A stretch of 64,000 nt of DNA from Streptomyces justiciae. GTDB taxonomy: Bacteria > Actinomycetota > Actinomycetes > Streptomycetales > Streptomycetaceae. Every line of letters starts with the position of its first letter. Within the stretch, counting starts at the first letter, position 1. Where the stretch lies: assembly GCF_015163075.1 (NCBI RefSeq), contig NZ_JADDXU010000003.1:806001-870000 (forward strand), written 5' to 3'. Shown here piece by piece: positions 1 through 9,757 of this stretch. The notes under the pieces are model-generated. The model ran no database searches, was not told the DNA's origin, and saw nothing but the letters and a program-made list of their open reading frames with translations. A program made the translations under genes and the position numbers.

Positions 1-1
1 G

Positions 2-802
<801 letters not shown>

Positions 803-837
803 ACCGGCGCAGCCCGACCCGGGACCCGATGAACCGA

Positions 838-873
838 GCAGGCCCCGAATCCGTCTCTGGATTCGGGGCCTGC
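838..873. terminator. Hairpin terminator after purD
   Basis: A perfect 15-bp stem (838-852 with 859-873) and a 6-nt loop start 36 bases after the purD stop. The right arm runs into CCCTTT rather than a long T-run, which is usual for Streptomyces terminators. Confidence 0.85.
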
Positions 874-1142
874 CCCTTTGCGCGACCGTGAACAGGACGA
901 TGAACGTGACTGAATCCAAGTCAAGATCCAAGGCCTGATCCTCGCTGTCCGTCATCCACCTTTCCCCAAAGCCATTCCATCGAGTGACCGGTGTCTTTAA
1001 CGGCTGACGGAGACCGAGGGCCCAACTAGGGTGCGGCGCAAGCGTTCCGGCACTTGGCCCACCGGCATTGCGATGTCGGTGGTGGGTGCCACAGTGGGGG
1101 AATGAGCAACGCCAGGACAGCAGGGAGGGGGCGACTCCGGTC
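874..1142 (+). promoter_or_regulatory. Intergenic region with candidate promoter for the next gene
   Basis: No gene is visible here. A sigma-70-like promoter candidate reads rightwards: CTGACG at 1004-1009, a 17-bp spacer and TAGGGT at 1027-1032. A purine-rich ribosome site AGGGAGGGG sits at 1122-1130, 12 bases before the GTG at 1143. An ATG at 1102 is in another frame and was not used. The promoter call rests on pattern only. Confidence 0.45.
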
Positions 1143-3065
1143 GTGACCGGTATGGGTGTGGAGGCGGGCGCACAGGCCGCTCGTTCCCGGGCTCTCGCCG
1201 TGCTGCGCATCCGCAGCCGCGCGCTGGCCGTCGCACTGCTGCCCGCCGCGGTCGCCGTGGTGCTGTACGCGGGGGACACCACCGGCCATCTGGTGGGCCC
1301 CGGCTGGCATGCCGCGCGCTGGACCGTCACCCCGCTCGCCGCCCTCGTGCTGCTGGCAGCCGCCGGCATCGCCCTGGTCGTGGCGCGCGCCCGCCCCGCG
1401 GTGAGCCCGACGGTCCCGATCGCCGAGGAGTCCGCCCCGGACCTGTACCGCATGGTCCGCGACCTGGCCGACCGACTCGACGTCCCCGCCCCCTCCGCGA
1501 TAGCGCTCACCCCGGACTGCGACAGCTGGCTGGAGGACCGCACCCACCCGGCCCACGGCCCGCCCCCGCAGACCGACCGCGACGAGCTCACCGGCGCCCA
1601 CGGAGCGCACCGCCGTACGACAGCGGCCCCCGTCCTCGTCATCGGCTCCCCGTTCCTGTGGTGGATGCGCGTGGGCGAGCTCCGCGCCGTCCTCGCCCCC
1701 GTCGTCGCTGGTACGGGCCCCTCTGCCCACCCCGACATAGCCGCGGCCCGCCGTTTCGTGCGGGGTCTGGACGCCGCGGTGGCCGTCTCCTCGACGTCCG
1801 GCCGCTGCCCCCTGACCCGTGGGGTGTGCGCGGCCGTCGGCTGGGTGGCTCGGCTGCTCCTCCGAAGCTGCCGGGAGCACGCGGCGCTGATGGAGCGCGG
1901 GGTGGCCGCCGCGGCCGCCGAGCGCGCACAGGCTGTGGACTACGGCCTGCGGATCGTCGCGCAGGAGCAGGTGGGCCTGGCGTATGCGGGCTGGGACCGC
2001 CTCCTGACCCGCGTCGCGCTGCCCGCCTGGCGGATGGGCCGCTGGCCCTCCCGACTGGACGCCGGCGTGGTGGCCGCCCTCACGGAGCTGTCCCGCCGCG
2101 ACCGTCTGGCCGAGGGCTTCGCCTCCCGCCTGGGCGAACGCCCGGCCTGCGACCTCCTGGAGGAACCCGGCGCGATCGACGAGGCGGCCTCCCTCCTCGC
2201 CGCCCGCCTCTTCCACGGCGGCCCCGCCGAACAGGGCCCGGACTGGGCCCCGGTCAGCTGGCAGGAGTACCCGGAAGAGGTAGTGGACCGAAAGTGGCGC
2301 CTGGACGCGGCCCGCCTCCACCGAGCCCTGGACGCCCAGCGAGCCCACCACACCCCGGAACCAACACCGCCGACCACAGCGGGCACCCCGACCCTGGCAA
2401 GAATCCTGGACTACCTGTCAGCCACACCGGCACCCAACACCACCGAAGCCGCACTCGCGCGGGGCACCACAGCCGCCGACGCCACCGCACCGGCGAACGG
2501 CGCCAGCGCACCCACGCGCGACACCGGAGCGCACGCCACCACCCCCACGCACTCTCCGAAAGCCGCCGACGGCGAGCACCCCCCACAAGGGCCACCCGCA
2601 CTCGACCACGAAACCCGCACGGTTGGTGCGGGTGAGACCACCACGGCCGAAGGCGAAGCCGAGGCCGAGGCCGACAACGAACGCACCGCCACCCTCGCCG
2701 CAGCCCTCACCACCGAACTCGCCCGCGAGGAAACGCCCCCGCGCACCACCACAACCCCCGACACCCCACCACCCCCCTGGGACGACACCACCCTCCCCCT
2801 CTTCCCGCTCCAACCCCCTCGCACCGCCCGCGAACTCCTCACCGACCACGTCACGGCGATGGTCTGCTGCGCCGCCATGGACACCGCCGGCGCCACCCCC
2901 GGCCTCGACTGGCTCGACGGCCCGACCCTCCTCATCAACGGAGAACGGGCCCCGGACCTCGCCCCCGGAGTCCTCAGCCTCATCGAGGACGGCGACCCCA
3001 CCCCGTTGCGCCACTGGCTGACCCAGGCAGGCATACGCCCGGAGAAGCCCCTCCGCCTGGTCTGA
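1143..3065 (+). CDS. Membrane protein with degenerate M48-peptidase-like domain
   Basis: 640 residues from the GTG at 1143, chosen for the ribosome site 12 bases upstream. Two hydrophobic segments (about residues 22-42 and 58-78) are followed by a stretch resembling the HtpX/M48 fold: YRMVRDLADRLDVPAPSAIA, then VLVIGSPFLWWMRVGELRAV. Where M48 enzymes have LAHELGH the sequence reads LAPVVAGTG, so the HExxH zinc motif is absent. Residues from about 410 to 560 are low-complexity Thr/Pro/Ala/Glu. The conserved-looking C-terminus (ARELLTDHVTAMVCCAAMD onward) resembles nothing I can name. It is likely a non-catalytic membrane protein conserved in Streptomyces; function unknown. Confidence 0.75.
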   Translation: MTGMGVEAGAQAARSRALAVLRIRSRALAVALLPAAVAVVLYAGDTTGHLVGPGWHAARWTVTPLAALVLLAAAGIALVVARARPAVSPTVPIAEESAPDLYRMVRDLADRLDVPAPSAIALTPDCDSWLEDRTHPAHGPPPQTDRDELTGAHGAHRRTTAAPVLVIGSPFLWWMRVGELRAVLAPVVAGTGPSAHPDIAAARRFVRGLDAAVAVSSTSGRCPLTRGVCAAVGWVARLLLRSCREHAALMERGVAAAAAERAQAVDYGLRIVAQEQVGLAYAGWDRLLTRVALPAWRMGRWPSRLDAGVVAALTELSRRDRLAEGFASRLGERPACDLLEEPGAIDEAASLLAARLFHGGPAEQGPDWAPVSWQEYPEEVVDRKWRLDAARLHRALDAQRAHHTPEPTPPTTAGTPTLARILDYLSATPAPNTTEAALARGTTAADATAPANGASAPTRDTGAHATTPTHSPKAADGEHPPQGPPALDHETRTVGAGETTTAEGEAEAEADNERTATLAAALTTELAREETPPRTTTTPDTPPPPWDDTTLPLFPLQPPRTARELLTDHVTAMVCCAAMDTAGATPGLDWLDGPTLLINGERAPDLAPGVLSLIEDGDPTPLRHWLTQAGIRPEKPLRLV

Positions 3066-3277
3066 GCCCACCCCTGAACTCCAGGTCAAGGCAGCCGTAT
3101 CGGAACCCCCAATTCCACTTTCGGCCAATTCGCAACGAATAGTGACAGCCTGCGTGCGTTATGTGATGTGCTGGGACCGATCGCGCACATGGCAAGGGCT
3201 TGCGACATAGGACAAGCGCTTCACACGCGCGCACAGGTACGTACGACCACACGGGGGCACGAGGGAGGGGAGCAGCC

Positions 3278-4777
3278 ATGGGTTCGGAGCCGATCCGCCG
3301 CTGGGAGTCGGGAGCCCTGGCGCACGCCGTGACGGACCCTTTCGGCCAGGGCCCCCTCCCGTGGCTCAGGGGCAGCGAGACGTACTTCGACGACACCGGC
3401 CAGGTCGTCCCCTGGTACGTGGACCCGGCACCACCACACCCCCCGTCCGGAGCCACCGGCGCCCGTATCCCCACCCCCCGCTCCGCCGGCGGCCCCCGCG
3501 CGGCCGACGACGTCCGCCGCCAGATCAAGGGCTTCGCCTCCACCGGCGCGGTCGCCCCGGGCGAGGCCATCGACTTCCACATCACGGTCGACCCGCCCCA
3601 GGAATTCAGTGTCGACGTCTACCGCATCGGCCACTACGGCGGTGACGGCGCCGCGAAGATCACCACCAGCCCGCGCCTCTCCGGCATCGTCCAGCCCCCG
3701 CCCCTCACCGCGGACCGTACGGTCTCCTGCCACCACTGGTGGCTCAGCTGGCGCCTCCAGATCCCGTCGTACTGGAGCATCGGGGCGTACGTGGCGGTCC
3801 TCACCACCGCCGACGGCTACCGCTCCCACGTCCCCTTCACGGTCCGCCACGACCAGCCGGCAGACCTGCTCCTGCTCCTCCCGGACGTGACGTGGCAGGC
3901 GTACAACCTCTATCCGGAGGATGGCCGCACCGGCGCGAGCCTCTACCACGCGTGGGACGAGGACGGCCGTCTCCTCGGCGAGTCCGACGCCGCGACGACG
4001 GTCTCCTTCGACCGCCCGTACGCGGGCGCGGGCCTGCCCCTCCACGTCGGCCATGCCTACGACTTCATCCGCTGGGCCGAGCGCTACGGCTACGACCTCG
4101 CCTACGCCGACGCCCGCGACCTGCACTCCGGCCGCGTCGACCCCACCCGCTACCGCGGGCTGGTCTTCCCCGGCCACGACGAGTACTGGTCGGCGAACAT
4201 GCGCCGCACTGTGGAGCGGGCCCGCGACCATGGCACGTCCCTCGTCTTCCTCTCCGCCAACACCATGTACTGGCAGGTGGAGTTGGGCCCGTCCCCGTCC
4301 GGCGTCCCCGACCGCCTCCTGACCTGCCGCAAGCGCCGGGGCCCCGGCCGCCCGGTGCTGTGGCGGGAGATCGACCGCCCGGAGCAGCAGCTGGTCGGCA
4401 TCCAGTACGCGGGCCGCGTCCCCGACCCCTCCCCGCTGATCGTGCGCAACGCCGACCACTGGCTGTGGGAGGCGACCGGGGCGCACGAGGGCGACGCGAT
4501 CGAGGGCCTGGTAGCGGGCGAGGCCGACCGCTACTTCCCGCGCACCGCGCTTCCCGAGCACGACGACCGCATCCTGCTCGCGCACTCCCCGTACACCGAC
4601 ACCGAGGGCGCCCTCCGCCACCAGGAGACGTCCCTCTACCGCGCCCCCTCGGGCGCCCTGGTCTTCGCGTCGGGGACGTTCGCCTGGTCCCCGTCCTTGG
4701 ACCGCCCGGGCCATGTGGACACCCGCGTCCAGCGCGCCACCGCCAACCTCCTGGACCGCATCTGCAAGCGTGACTGA
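3278..4777 (+). CDS. N,N-dimethylformamidase large-subunit-like protein
   Basis: 499 residues from ATG 3278, preceded by GGGAGGGG at 3263-3270. An N-terminal beta-rich part contains VDVYRIGHYGGDGAAK (about residues 110-125). A larger C-terminal part contains QAYNLYPEDGRTGASLYH and GLVFPGHDEYWSANMRRTVE. These are hallmarks of the N,N-dimethylformamidase beta-subunit C-terminal family (DMFA2_C), a glutamine-amidotransferase-like fold. No signal peptide is seen. No small DMFase subunit lies nearby, so formamidase activity is not implied; many Streptomyces carry such a protein of unknown substrate. It sits between purD and purC, in the same direction. Confidence 0.75.
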   Translation: MGSEPIRRWESGALAHAVTDPFGQGPLPWLRGSETYFDDTGQVVPWYVDPAPPHPPSGATGARIPTPRSAGGPRAADDVRRQIKGFASTGAVAPGEAIDFHITVDPPQEFSVDVYRIGHYGGDGAAKITTSPRLSGIVQPPPLTADRTVSCHHWWLSWRLQIPSYWSIGAYVAVLTTADGYRSHVPFTVRHDQPADLLLLLPDVTWQAYNLYPEDGRTGASLYHAWDEDGRLLGESDAATTVSFDRPYAGAGLPLHVGHAYDFIRWAERYGYDLAYADARDLHSGRVDPTRYRGLVFPGHDEYWSANMRRTVERARDHGTSLVFLSANTMYWQVELGPSPSGVPDRLLTCRKRRGPGRPVLWREIDRPEQQLVGIQYAGRVPDPSPLIVRNADHWLWEATGAHEGDAIEGLVAGEADRYFPRTALPEHDDRILLAHSPYTDTEGALRHQETSLYRAPSGALVFASGTFAWSPSLDRPGHVDTRVQRATANLLDRICKRD

Positions 4778-4881
4778 GCTCACGCACATCACCCGCAGAA
4801 CACCACCAGCACACCCCAAGTCCAAGGTCAGCCGCCTATAAGCGACAATCGACCCGTTGGACAGAACCACGGGGAGGAACC

Positions 4882-5781
4882 GTGTCCGGATTCGTAGAAA
4901 AGCCCGAGCCGATCCAGGTTCCGGGTCTGGTGCATCTGCACACCGGCAAGGTGCGCGAGCTGTACCAGAACGAGGCGGGCGACCTCGTGATGGTCGCCAG
5001 CGACCGCATCTCCGCGTACGACTGGGTGCTGCCCACCGAGATCCCGGACAAGGGCCGGGTCCTCACCCAGCTCTCCCTGTGGTGGTTCGACCAGCTCGCC
5101 GACCTGATCCCGAACCACATCATCAGCACCGACCTCCCCGAGGGCGCCCCCGCCGACTGGGCGGGCCGCACGGTGGTCTGCAAGTCGCTGAAGATGGTCC
5201 CGGTCGAGTGCGTGGCCCGCGGCTATCTCACCGGCTCGGGCCTGGTCGAGTACAACGAGTCGCGTACGGTCTGCGGCCTCGCCCTCCCCGAGGGCCTGTC
5301 CGACGGCAGCGAGCTCCCCGCCCCGATCTTCACCCCGGCCACCAAGGCCGCGGTCGGCGAGCACGACGAGAACGTGTCGTACGAGGAGGTCGCCCGCCAG
5401 GTCGGCGCCGACACCGCCGCCCGGCTGCGCCAGGCCACCCTCGCCGTCTACACCCGCGGCCGGGACATCGCCCGCGACCGGGGCATCCTGCTGGCGGACA
5501 CCAAGTTCGAGTTCGGCTTCGACGGCGACACCCTCGTCATCGGCGACGAGGTCCTCACCCCGGACTCCTCCCGCTTCTGGCCGGCCGAGTCGTGGGAGCC
5601 GGGGCACGCGCAGCCGTCGTACGACAAGCAGTTCGTGCGCGACTGGCTGACCTCGGCGGCCTCCGGCTGGGACCGCAAGAGCGAGCAGCCGCCGCCCGCG
5701 CTGCCGCAGGAGGTCGTGGACCGCACGCGCGCCAAGTACATCGAGGCGTACGAGCGGCTGACCGGCACGAGCTGGAGCTGA
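4882..5781 (+). CDS. purC: Phosphoribosylaminoimidazole-succinocarboxamide synthase
   Basis: SAICAR synthetase, purine step 8: couples aspartate to CAIR with ATP. 299 residues, the usual length for the family. The GTG start has GGGAGGA about 6 bases upstream. Motifs include GKVRELYQ (nucleotide loop), VASDRISAYD, ECVARGYLTGSG and DTKFEFGFD. It appears monocistronic: a hairpin terminator starts 18 bases after the stop, and the next gene is a tRNA on the other strand. Confidence 0.98.
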   Translation: MSGFVEKPEPIQVPGLVHLHTGKVRELYQNEAGDLVMVASDRISAYDWVLPTEIPDKGRVLTQLSLWWFDQLADLIPNHIISTDLPEGAPADWAGRTVVCKSLKMVPVECVARGYLTGSGLVEYNESRTVCGLALPEGLSDGSELPAPIFTPATKAAVGEHDENVSYEEVARQVGADTAARLRQATLAVYTRGRDIARDRGILLADTKFEFGFDGDTLVIGDEVLTPDSSRFWPAESWEPGHAQPSYDKQFVRDWLTSAASGWDRKSEQPPPALPQEVVDRTRAKYIEAYERLTGTSWS

Positions 5782-5798
5782 CCGCGTGACCGCATGAC

Positions 5799-5827
5799 AA
5801 AGGCCCCGGTCGATGACCGGGGCCTTT
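5799..5827. terminator. Bidirectional terminator between purC and tRNA-Gly
   Basis: A 12-bp stem (AAAGGCCCCGGT at 5799-5810 with its complement at 5816-5827) around CGATG. Read rightwards it follows purC and ends in CCTTT. Read leftwards it lies just past the 3' end of the tRNA-Gly gene. Confidence 0.85.
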
Positions 5828-5831
5828 GCAG

Positions 5832-5907
5832 TGGAGCGAACGACGAGGTTCGAACTCGCGACCTCAACCTTGGCAAGGTTGCGCTCTACCAACTGAGCTA
5901 CGTTCGC
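5832..5907 (-). tRNA. tRNA-Gly(GCC)
   Basis: Full cloverleaf on the minus strand: acceptor GCGAACG/CGTTCGC, D-arm with TTGG, anticodon loop CTTGCCA (GCC), T-loop TTCGAAC, and an encoded 3' CCA. The mature part is identical to the copy at 9603-9678. Confidence 0.96.
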
Positions 5908-5930
5908 ACTGCGCCGAAGCGCGCTGCCTA

Positions 5931-6539
5931 CTATACCCAACCTCGCTCGCGCGCGAGACGCACGGCGGTGTGCCGGTTCTCCGCACCGAGCTTGGAGACG
6001 GCCGACGACAGATAGTTCCGTACGGTCCCCTGGGACAGCGCGGCCCGCTCGGCGATCTCCGCCACGGGCGCCCCGTCGGCGGCGAGTTCCAGCACCTCGG
6101 CCTCGCGCGCGGTCAGCGGGGAGTCCCCTGCGGAGATCGCGTCGGCGGCCAACTCGGGGTCGACGTAACGGTTTCCGGCATGCACCGTGCGGATGATCTC
6201 GGCGAGCTTCTGCGCGCTCACCGTCTTGGGGACGAACCCGCGCACACCCGCCTCAAGGGCCCGCTTCAGATGCCCGGGCCGCCCGTGACTGGTCACGATC
6301 AGCACCCGGCAGCCGGGCAGTTCGGCCCGCAGCGATGTGGCGACCTTCACACCGTCCGCCCCCGGCATCTGTAGATCGAGCACCGCCACATCCGGCTCGT
6401 GCGCCCGGGCCATCGCCAGCGCCTCCGGCCCGGACGCGGCCTCGGCGACGACCACCAGGTCCTCCTCCAGCGACAGCAGCGCCGCCAGCGCCCCCCGGAT
6501 CAGATGCTCGTCATCGGCCAGCAACAGCCGTACGGTCAC
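5931..6539 (-). CDS. NarL/FixJ-family response regulator
   Basis: 202 residues. The N-terminal receiver domain has the acidic pair D9/D10, phospho-acceptor D55 in VLDLQMPG and K105 in FVPK. The C-terminal LuxR-type helix-turn-helix reads SPLTAREAEVLELAADG and AEIAERAALSQGTVRNYLS. The GTG start overlaps the TGA of the sensor kinase (GTGA, 6536-6539), so the two are translationally coupled. It is the last gene of a four-gene operon reading leftwards (ABC ATPase, permease, kinase, regulator). It probably controls transcription of that transporter operon. Confidence 0.95.
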   Translation of the reverse strand: MTVRLLLADDEHLIRGALAALLSLEEDLVVVAEAASGPEALAMARAHEPDVAVLDLQMPGADGVKVATSLRAELPGCRVLIVTSHGRPGHLKRALEAGVRGFVPKTVSAQKLAEIIRTVHAGNRYVDPELAADAISAGDSPLTAREAEVLELAADGAPVAEIAERAALSQGTVRNYLSSAVSKLGAENRHTAVRLARERGWV

Positions 6540-7747
6540 GAGGCCACCTCTGTCACCTTCGGCACCTGGGCCACCAACCGGAACACACCCTCCCGCACGG
6601 TCCCCGCCTCCAACGTCCCGTCCACCGCCGCCAGCCGCTCCCGCAGACCGGCGAGCCCGGACCCGCCCGGCCCGGACGGACCGGCGGCCCCGTCGTTCTC
6701 CACCGTCAGCACGACACCGTCCTCCGACCTCCGTACGGCGACCGTGCACCGCTGGGCGTCCCCGTGCCGCAGCACGTTCGTCGTCGCCTCCCGGACCACC
6801 CAGCCGAGCGCCGACTGCACCTCGGCGGGCAGCCCGGCGGCCTCGCCGGTCACCTCGCACTCGATCCCGGCGGCCGTCAACACACCTTGCGCGCCGCTCA
6901 GTTCGACCCCGAGATCGGCGTCCCGGTACCCGCGTACGACCTCTCGTACCTCGCGCTGGGTGTCGTGCGCGATCCGCTGCACCTCGGTCATCTGGTCCAC
7001 CGCCTCGTCCCGGCCCCGGTGGGCCAGCTGGACGGCGAGTTCGCTCTTCAGCGCGATCACCGCGAGGTTGCGGCCCACCACGTCGTGCAGATCGCGCCCG
7101 AACCGCAGCCGCTCCTCGGCGACGGCGAGCCGCGCCCGGGTCTCGCGGGCCTCGTCGAGTTCGTACACGGCGTTGAGGAGCCAGACGGAGAAGGCGGAGG
7201 TGAAGGCGAGGAACCCGCCGCCGAGCAGCACTGCCAGCATCGTCACCAGGGTGGCGGGCGCGGGCAGCCCCAGCGGGAAGGCGACGACCCCCGCCCCGGC
7301 CGCGAAGCCGGCGACGACGCCGTACACCCGCCGCCGCTCGCGCACGCCCAGCGCGATGACCCCGGCGCCGAAGATCAGGACCACCCCGAAGACCCCGCCG
7401 GCCGCGGTCTCGACGTCGTCCCCGCCGGGCCCGCGCTCCGAGACGCCGATCGCCGCGACGGCGACCGCGGCGGTCACCGTGCCGAGTGTCCACAGCATGT
7501 GGACGGGCTGCTCGCGCCGCCCGCGCGTCCAGTCCAGTGCCCGCGAGGCGGTCACGGCACAGACCACGGCGTGCACGGTCACCAGCGCCAGCAGCGGAGC
7601 CGCGAGCCAGGGCGTCATCGCACCGAGGAGCGGCAGCCCGATCGAGGCCACCTCGATCACCGCGAAGAAGTGGAACGACCAGCGGGTGTACGTCTCGACC
7701 TTGGCCGGCGTGCTCTTCCGCCCCCACCAGCTCCCCGGCTTGCGCAT
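6536..7747 (-). CDS. DesK-type sensor histidine kinase
   Basis: 403 residues. About five hydrophobic segments fill the N-terminal 170 residues. A HisKA_3 dimerization domain follows, with the phospho-accepting H221 in RFGRDLHDVVG, then a HATPase domain with REATTNVLRHG (N box) and GPGGSGLAGLRERL (G boxes). The start MRKPGSWWGRK at 7747 lies 14 bases downstream of the permease stop. Its partner is the response regulator that overlaps its stop codon. With little outside the membrane, it most likely senses envelope stress or a membrane-active compound handled by the neighbouring ABC exporter. Confidence 0.94.
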   Translation of the reverse strand: MRKPGSWWGRKSTPAKVETYTRWSFHFFAVIEVASIGLPLLGAMTPWLAAPLLALVTVHAVVCAVTASRALDWTRGRREQPVHMLWTLGTVTAAVAVAAIGVSERGPGGDDVETAAGGVFGVVLIFGAGVIALGVRERRRVYGVVAGFAAGAGVVAFPLGLPAPATLVTMLAVLLGGGFLAFTSAFSVWLLNAVYELDEARETRARLAVAEERLRFGRDLHDVVGRNLAVIALKSELAVQLAHRGRDEAVDQMTEVQRIAHDTQREVREVVRGYRDADLGVELSGAQGVLTAAGIECEVTGEAAGLPAEVQSALGWVVREATTNVLRHGDAQRCTVAVRRSEDGVVLTVENDGAAGPSGPGGSGLAGLRERLAAVDGTLEAGTVREGVFRLVAQVPKVTEVAS

Positions 7748-7761
7748 GCTCTCCCCGTGCC

Positions 7762-8541
7762 TCAGCGCCTCGGCTCCCACCGGAACCACCGCCCTACAGC
7801 AAACACCCCCGCCGCCGCCCAGGCCAGCGCGGTCAGCACCGGCCCGATCGTCTCGTAGGCGCTGAGCTCGCCGGTCCAGCCGCCGCGGATCAGCGTGATC
7901 ACCGGGGTCAGCGGCAGCAGCTCGCACAGCGACGCCATCCGGTCCGGCATCAGCTCCAGCGGCACGGTGATCCCCGAACCCACCATGGCGACCATCACCA
8001 GCGGCAACGCCGTGACCTGAGCGCTCTCCACGGTCCGGGTGAGCCCTGCGGTGACGGCGGCGAGCAGGACGCACACCGCGAGGCCCAGCAGCAGGCCCAC
8101 GACGGCGAGGTGCGGTGCCTTCGGAGCCGGTACGTCGAGCAGGGCGGTACAGGCGGCGGCCAGCACCAGGGACTGCACGAGCCCCGTCGTCACGGCGGGC
8201 AGCGCGGTCCCGGCGAGGATCTCGCCGTCCCGCAGTTCCCCGGTCCGCAGCCGCTTGAGGACGAGTTCCTCGCGCCGCCCGACGAAGACGCCGACCAGCG
8301 CCGAGTACACGGCGAACAGCAGCGAGAACCCGATCGCCCCCGGCAGCAGCACCATCCCGACGCTGAGCCCGGTGCCCTCCAGGTCCATGTCCTCGACCGC
8401 GGTCCGCACGCTCAACGGCAGCACCAGCGGCACGAACACCGCGGTGACGATCATTCCCTTGCTGCGCCCGAAGAGCGTCAGCTCGGCCCGCGCGAGGGCC
8501 TTCACCCGGCCGACCACGACCCGATCCACCACGGCGCTCAT
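7762..8541 (-). CDS. ABC-2 type transporter permease
   Basis: 259 residues with about six hydrophobic segments, starting MSAVVDRVVVGRVKALARAE, typical of the ABC-2 permease family used for drug, lipid or antibiotic export. The ATG overlaps the stop of the ATPase gene (ATGA, 8538-8541). The amphipathic N-terminus, the loop before the second segment and the GSGITVPLELMPD stretch fit the family. Substrate unknown. Confidence 0.9.
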   Translation of the reverse strand: MSAVVDRVVVGRVKALARAELTLFGRSKGMIVTAVFVPLVLPLSVRTAVEDMDLEGTGLSVGMVLLPGAIGFSLLFAVYSALVGVFVGRREELVLKRLRTGELRDGEILAGTALPAVTTGLVQSLVLAAACTALLDVPAPKAPHLAVVGLLLGLAVCVLLAAVTAGLTRTVESAQVTALPLVMVAMVGSGITVPLELMPDRMASLCELLPLTPVITLIRGGWTGELSAYETIGPVLTALAWAAAGVFAVGRWFRWEPRR

Positions 8542-9479
8542 GCCCTGACCTCCTGAGCGAACTCCTGAGCCGCGATCCCCAGGAACGCCTCCTCCAGCGA
8601 GGCCGACCGCACATCGAGGCCCCGCAGCTCGACCCCCGCCCGCGAGGCCCACACCAGCACTTCCGTGGCCGCCCGCTGCAACTCCCGGGTCCGCAGTCGT
8701 ACGACCCGCCCGTCGACCTCGTGGGACAGCACCCCCAGCTGCCCGAGCGGTGGCAGATCGCCCACGAAGTACCCGTCGGGCAGCTCGAAGGAGATCCGCG
8801 AGGGCTGCCCGGCCGTCACCTCGGCGGGGGTCCCGGTGACCGCGATCCGCCCCTCGTGCAGGATGGCGAGCCGGTCGGCGAGGCCCTCGGCCTCCTCCAG
8901 ATAGTGCGTGGTCAGCAGCACGGTCGTACCGCCGTCGCGCAGCGCCCGCACCAGCTCCCAGGTGTCCCGGCGGCCCTCGGCGTCGAGCCCGGTCGTCGGC
9001 TCGTCCAGGAACAGCACCTCGGGCCGTCCCAGCAGCGCGAGCGCAAGATCCAGCCGCCGCCGCTCACCCCCGGACAACTGCTTCACGCGTACGTCGCTCC
9101 GGCGCGCGAGCCCGACGAGCTCCAGCGCCTCCAGCGGCGGCCGCGCCCCGCTCACGCACCCCGCCCACATCCGCGCCGTCTCGGCGACGGTCAGCTCGGA
9201 CGGGAACCCGCCCTCCTGGAGCATCACGCCGGTCCGCGGCCGTACGACGGCCCGCTCGGCGTAGGGATCATGTCCGAGCACCCGTATCCGGCCCCCGGTC
9301 GGCGGCGCGAGCCCTTCCAGCAGCTCGACCGTGGACGTCTTGCCGGCCCCGTTGGTGCCGAGCAGGGCGAAGACCTCGCCGGGGGCGACGGAGAAACTGA
9401 TCCCGCGGACCGCTTCGAACCCGCCCCCGTAGACGCGTCGCAGGTCGGTGACCTCAATCACGTTCGTGTTCGTGTCCAT
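8538..9479 (-). CDS. ABC transporter ATP-binding protein
   Basis: 313 residues, first gene of the transporter/two-component operon. Walker A GTNGAGKT (41-48), signature LSGGERRRLDLALALL, Walker B VLFLDEPTTGLD and the switch histidine in LLTTHYLEEAE are all intact. The C-terminal extension after about residue 220 is typical of drug-export ATPases of the DrrA/CcmA type. The first gene starts about 120 bases from the tRNA-Gly gene on the same strand, with a terminator between, so the operon needs its own promoter in 9480-9566. Confidence 0.95.
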   Translation of the reverse strand: MDTNTNVIEVTDLRRVYGGGFEAVRGISFSVAPGEVFALLGTNGAGKTSTVELLEGLAPPTGGRIRVLGHDPYAERAVVRPRTGVMLQEGGFPSELTVAETARMWAGCVSGARPPLEALELVGLARRSDVRVKQLSGGERRRLDLALALLGRPEVLFLDEPTTGLDAEGRRDTWELVRALRDGGTTVLLTTHYLEEAEGLADRLAILHEGRIAVTGTPAEVTAGQPSRISFELPDGYFVGDLPPLGQLGVLSHEVDGRVVRLRTRELQRAATEVLVWASRAGVELRGLDVRSASLEEAFLGIAAQEFAQEVRA

Positions 9480-9566
9480 GGTCCCAGCGTCCCGGCGCCG
9501 CGGGCCCGGAAGGAGTGCGCGCTGTCATCACTCCGCATGACAAATGTCAGAGGCCTGACCAGGCAC

Positions 9567-9598
9567 GAAAAAAGCCCCCCGCTGAAGCGAGGGGCTTT
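9567..9598 (-). terminator. Intrinsic terminator after the tRNA-Gly pair
   Basis: Reading leftwards: stem CAAAGCCCC...GGGGCTTT followed by a T-run (the plus strand shows AAAAAA at 9568-9573). It lies five bases beyond the 3' end of the tRNA-Gly(GCC) and separates the tRNA transcript from the ABC operon. Confidence 0.85.
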
Positions 9599-9602
9599 GA
9601 TC

Positions 9603-9678
9603 TGGAGCGAACGACGAGGTTCGAACTCGCGACCTCAACCTTGGCAAGGTTGCGCTCTACCAACTGAGCTACGTTCGC
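9603..9678 (-). tRNA. tRNA-Gly(GCC), second copy
   Basis: 76 nt including CCA, identical to the gene at 5832-5907: anticodon GCC, canonical TTGG in the D-loop and TTCGAAC in the T-loop. It probably shares a transcript with the tRNA-Gly(UCC) 79 bases upstream. Confidence 0.96.
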
Positions 9679-9757
9679 ATTGCCTCCGGTCAGCTCTCAC
9701 CGACCGGCGCGAGCACCATCCTACCTGATCCACAAGAGGACCAGGCCGGCGATGCAG

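Noticed and set aside
1102..1104. ATG start for the M48-like protein
   Set aside because: It is in a different frame from the gene; GTG 1143 with AGGGAGGGG upstream fits.
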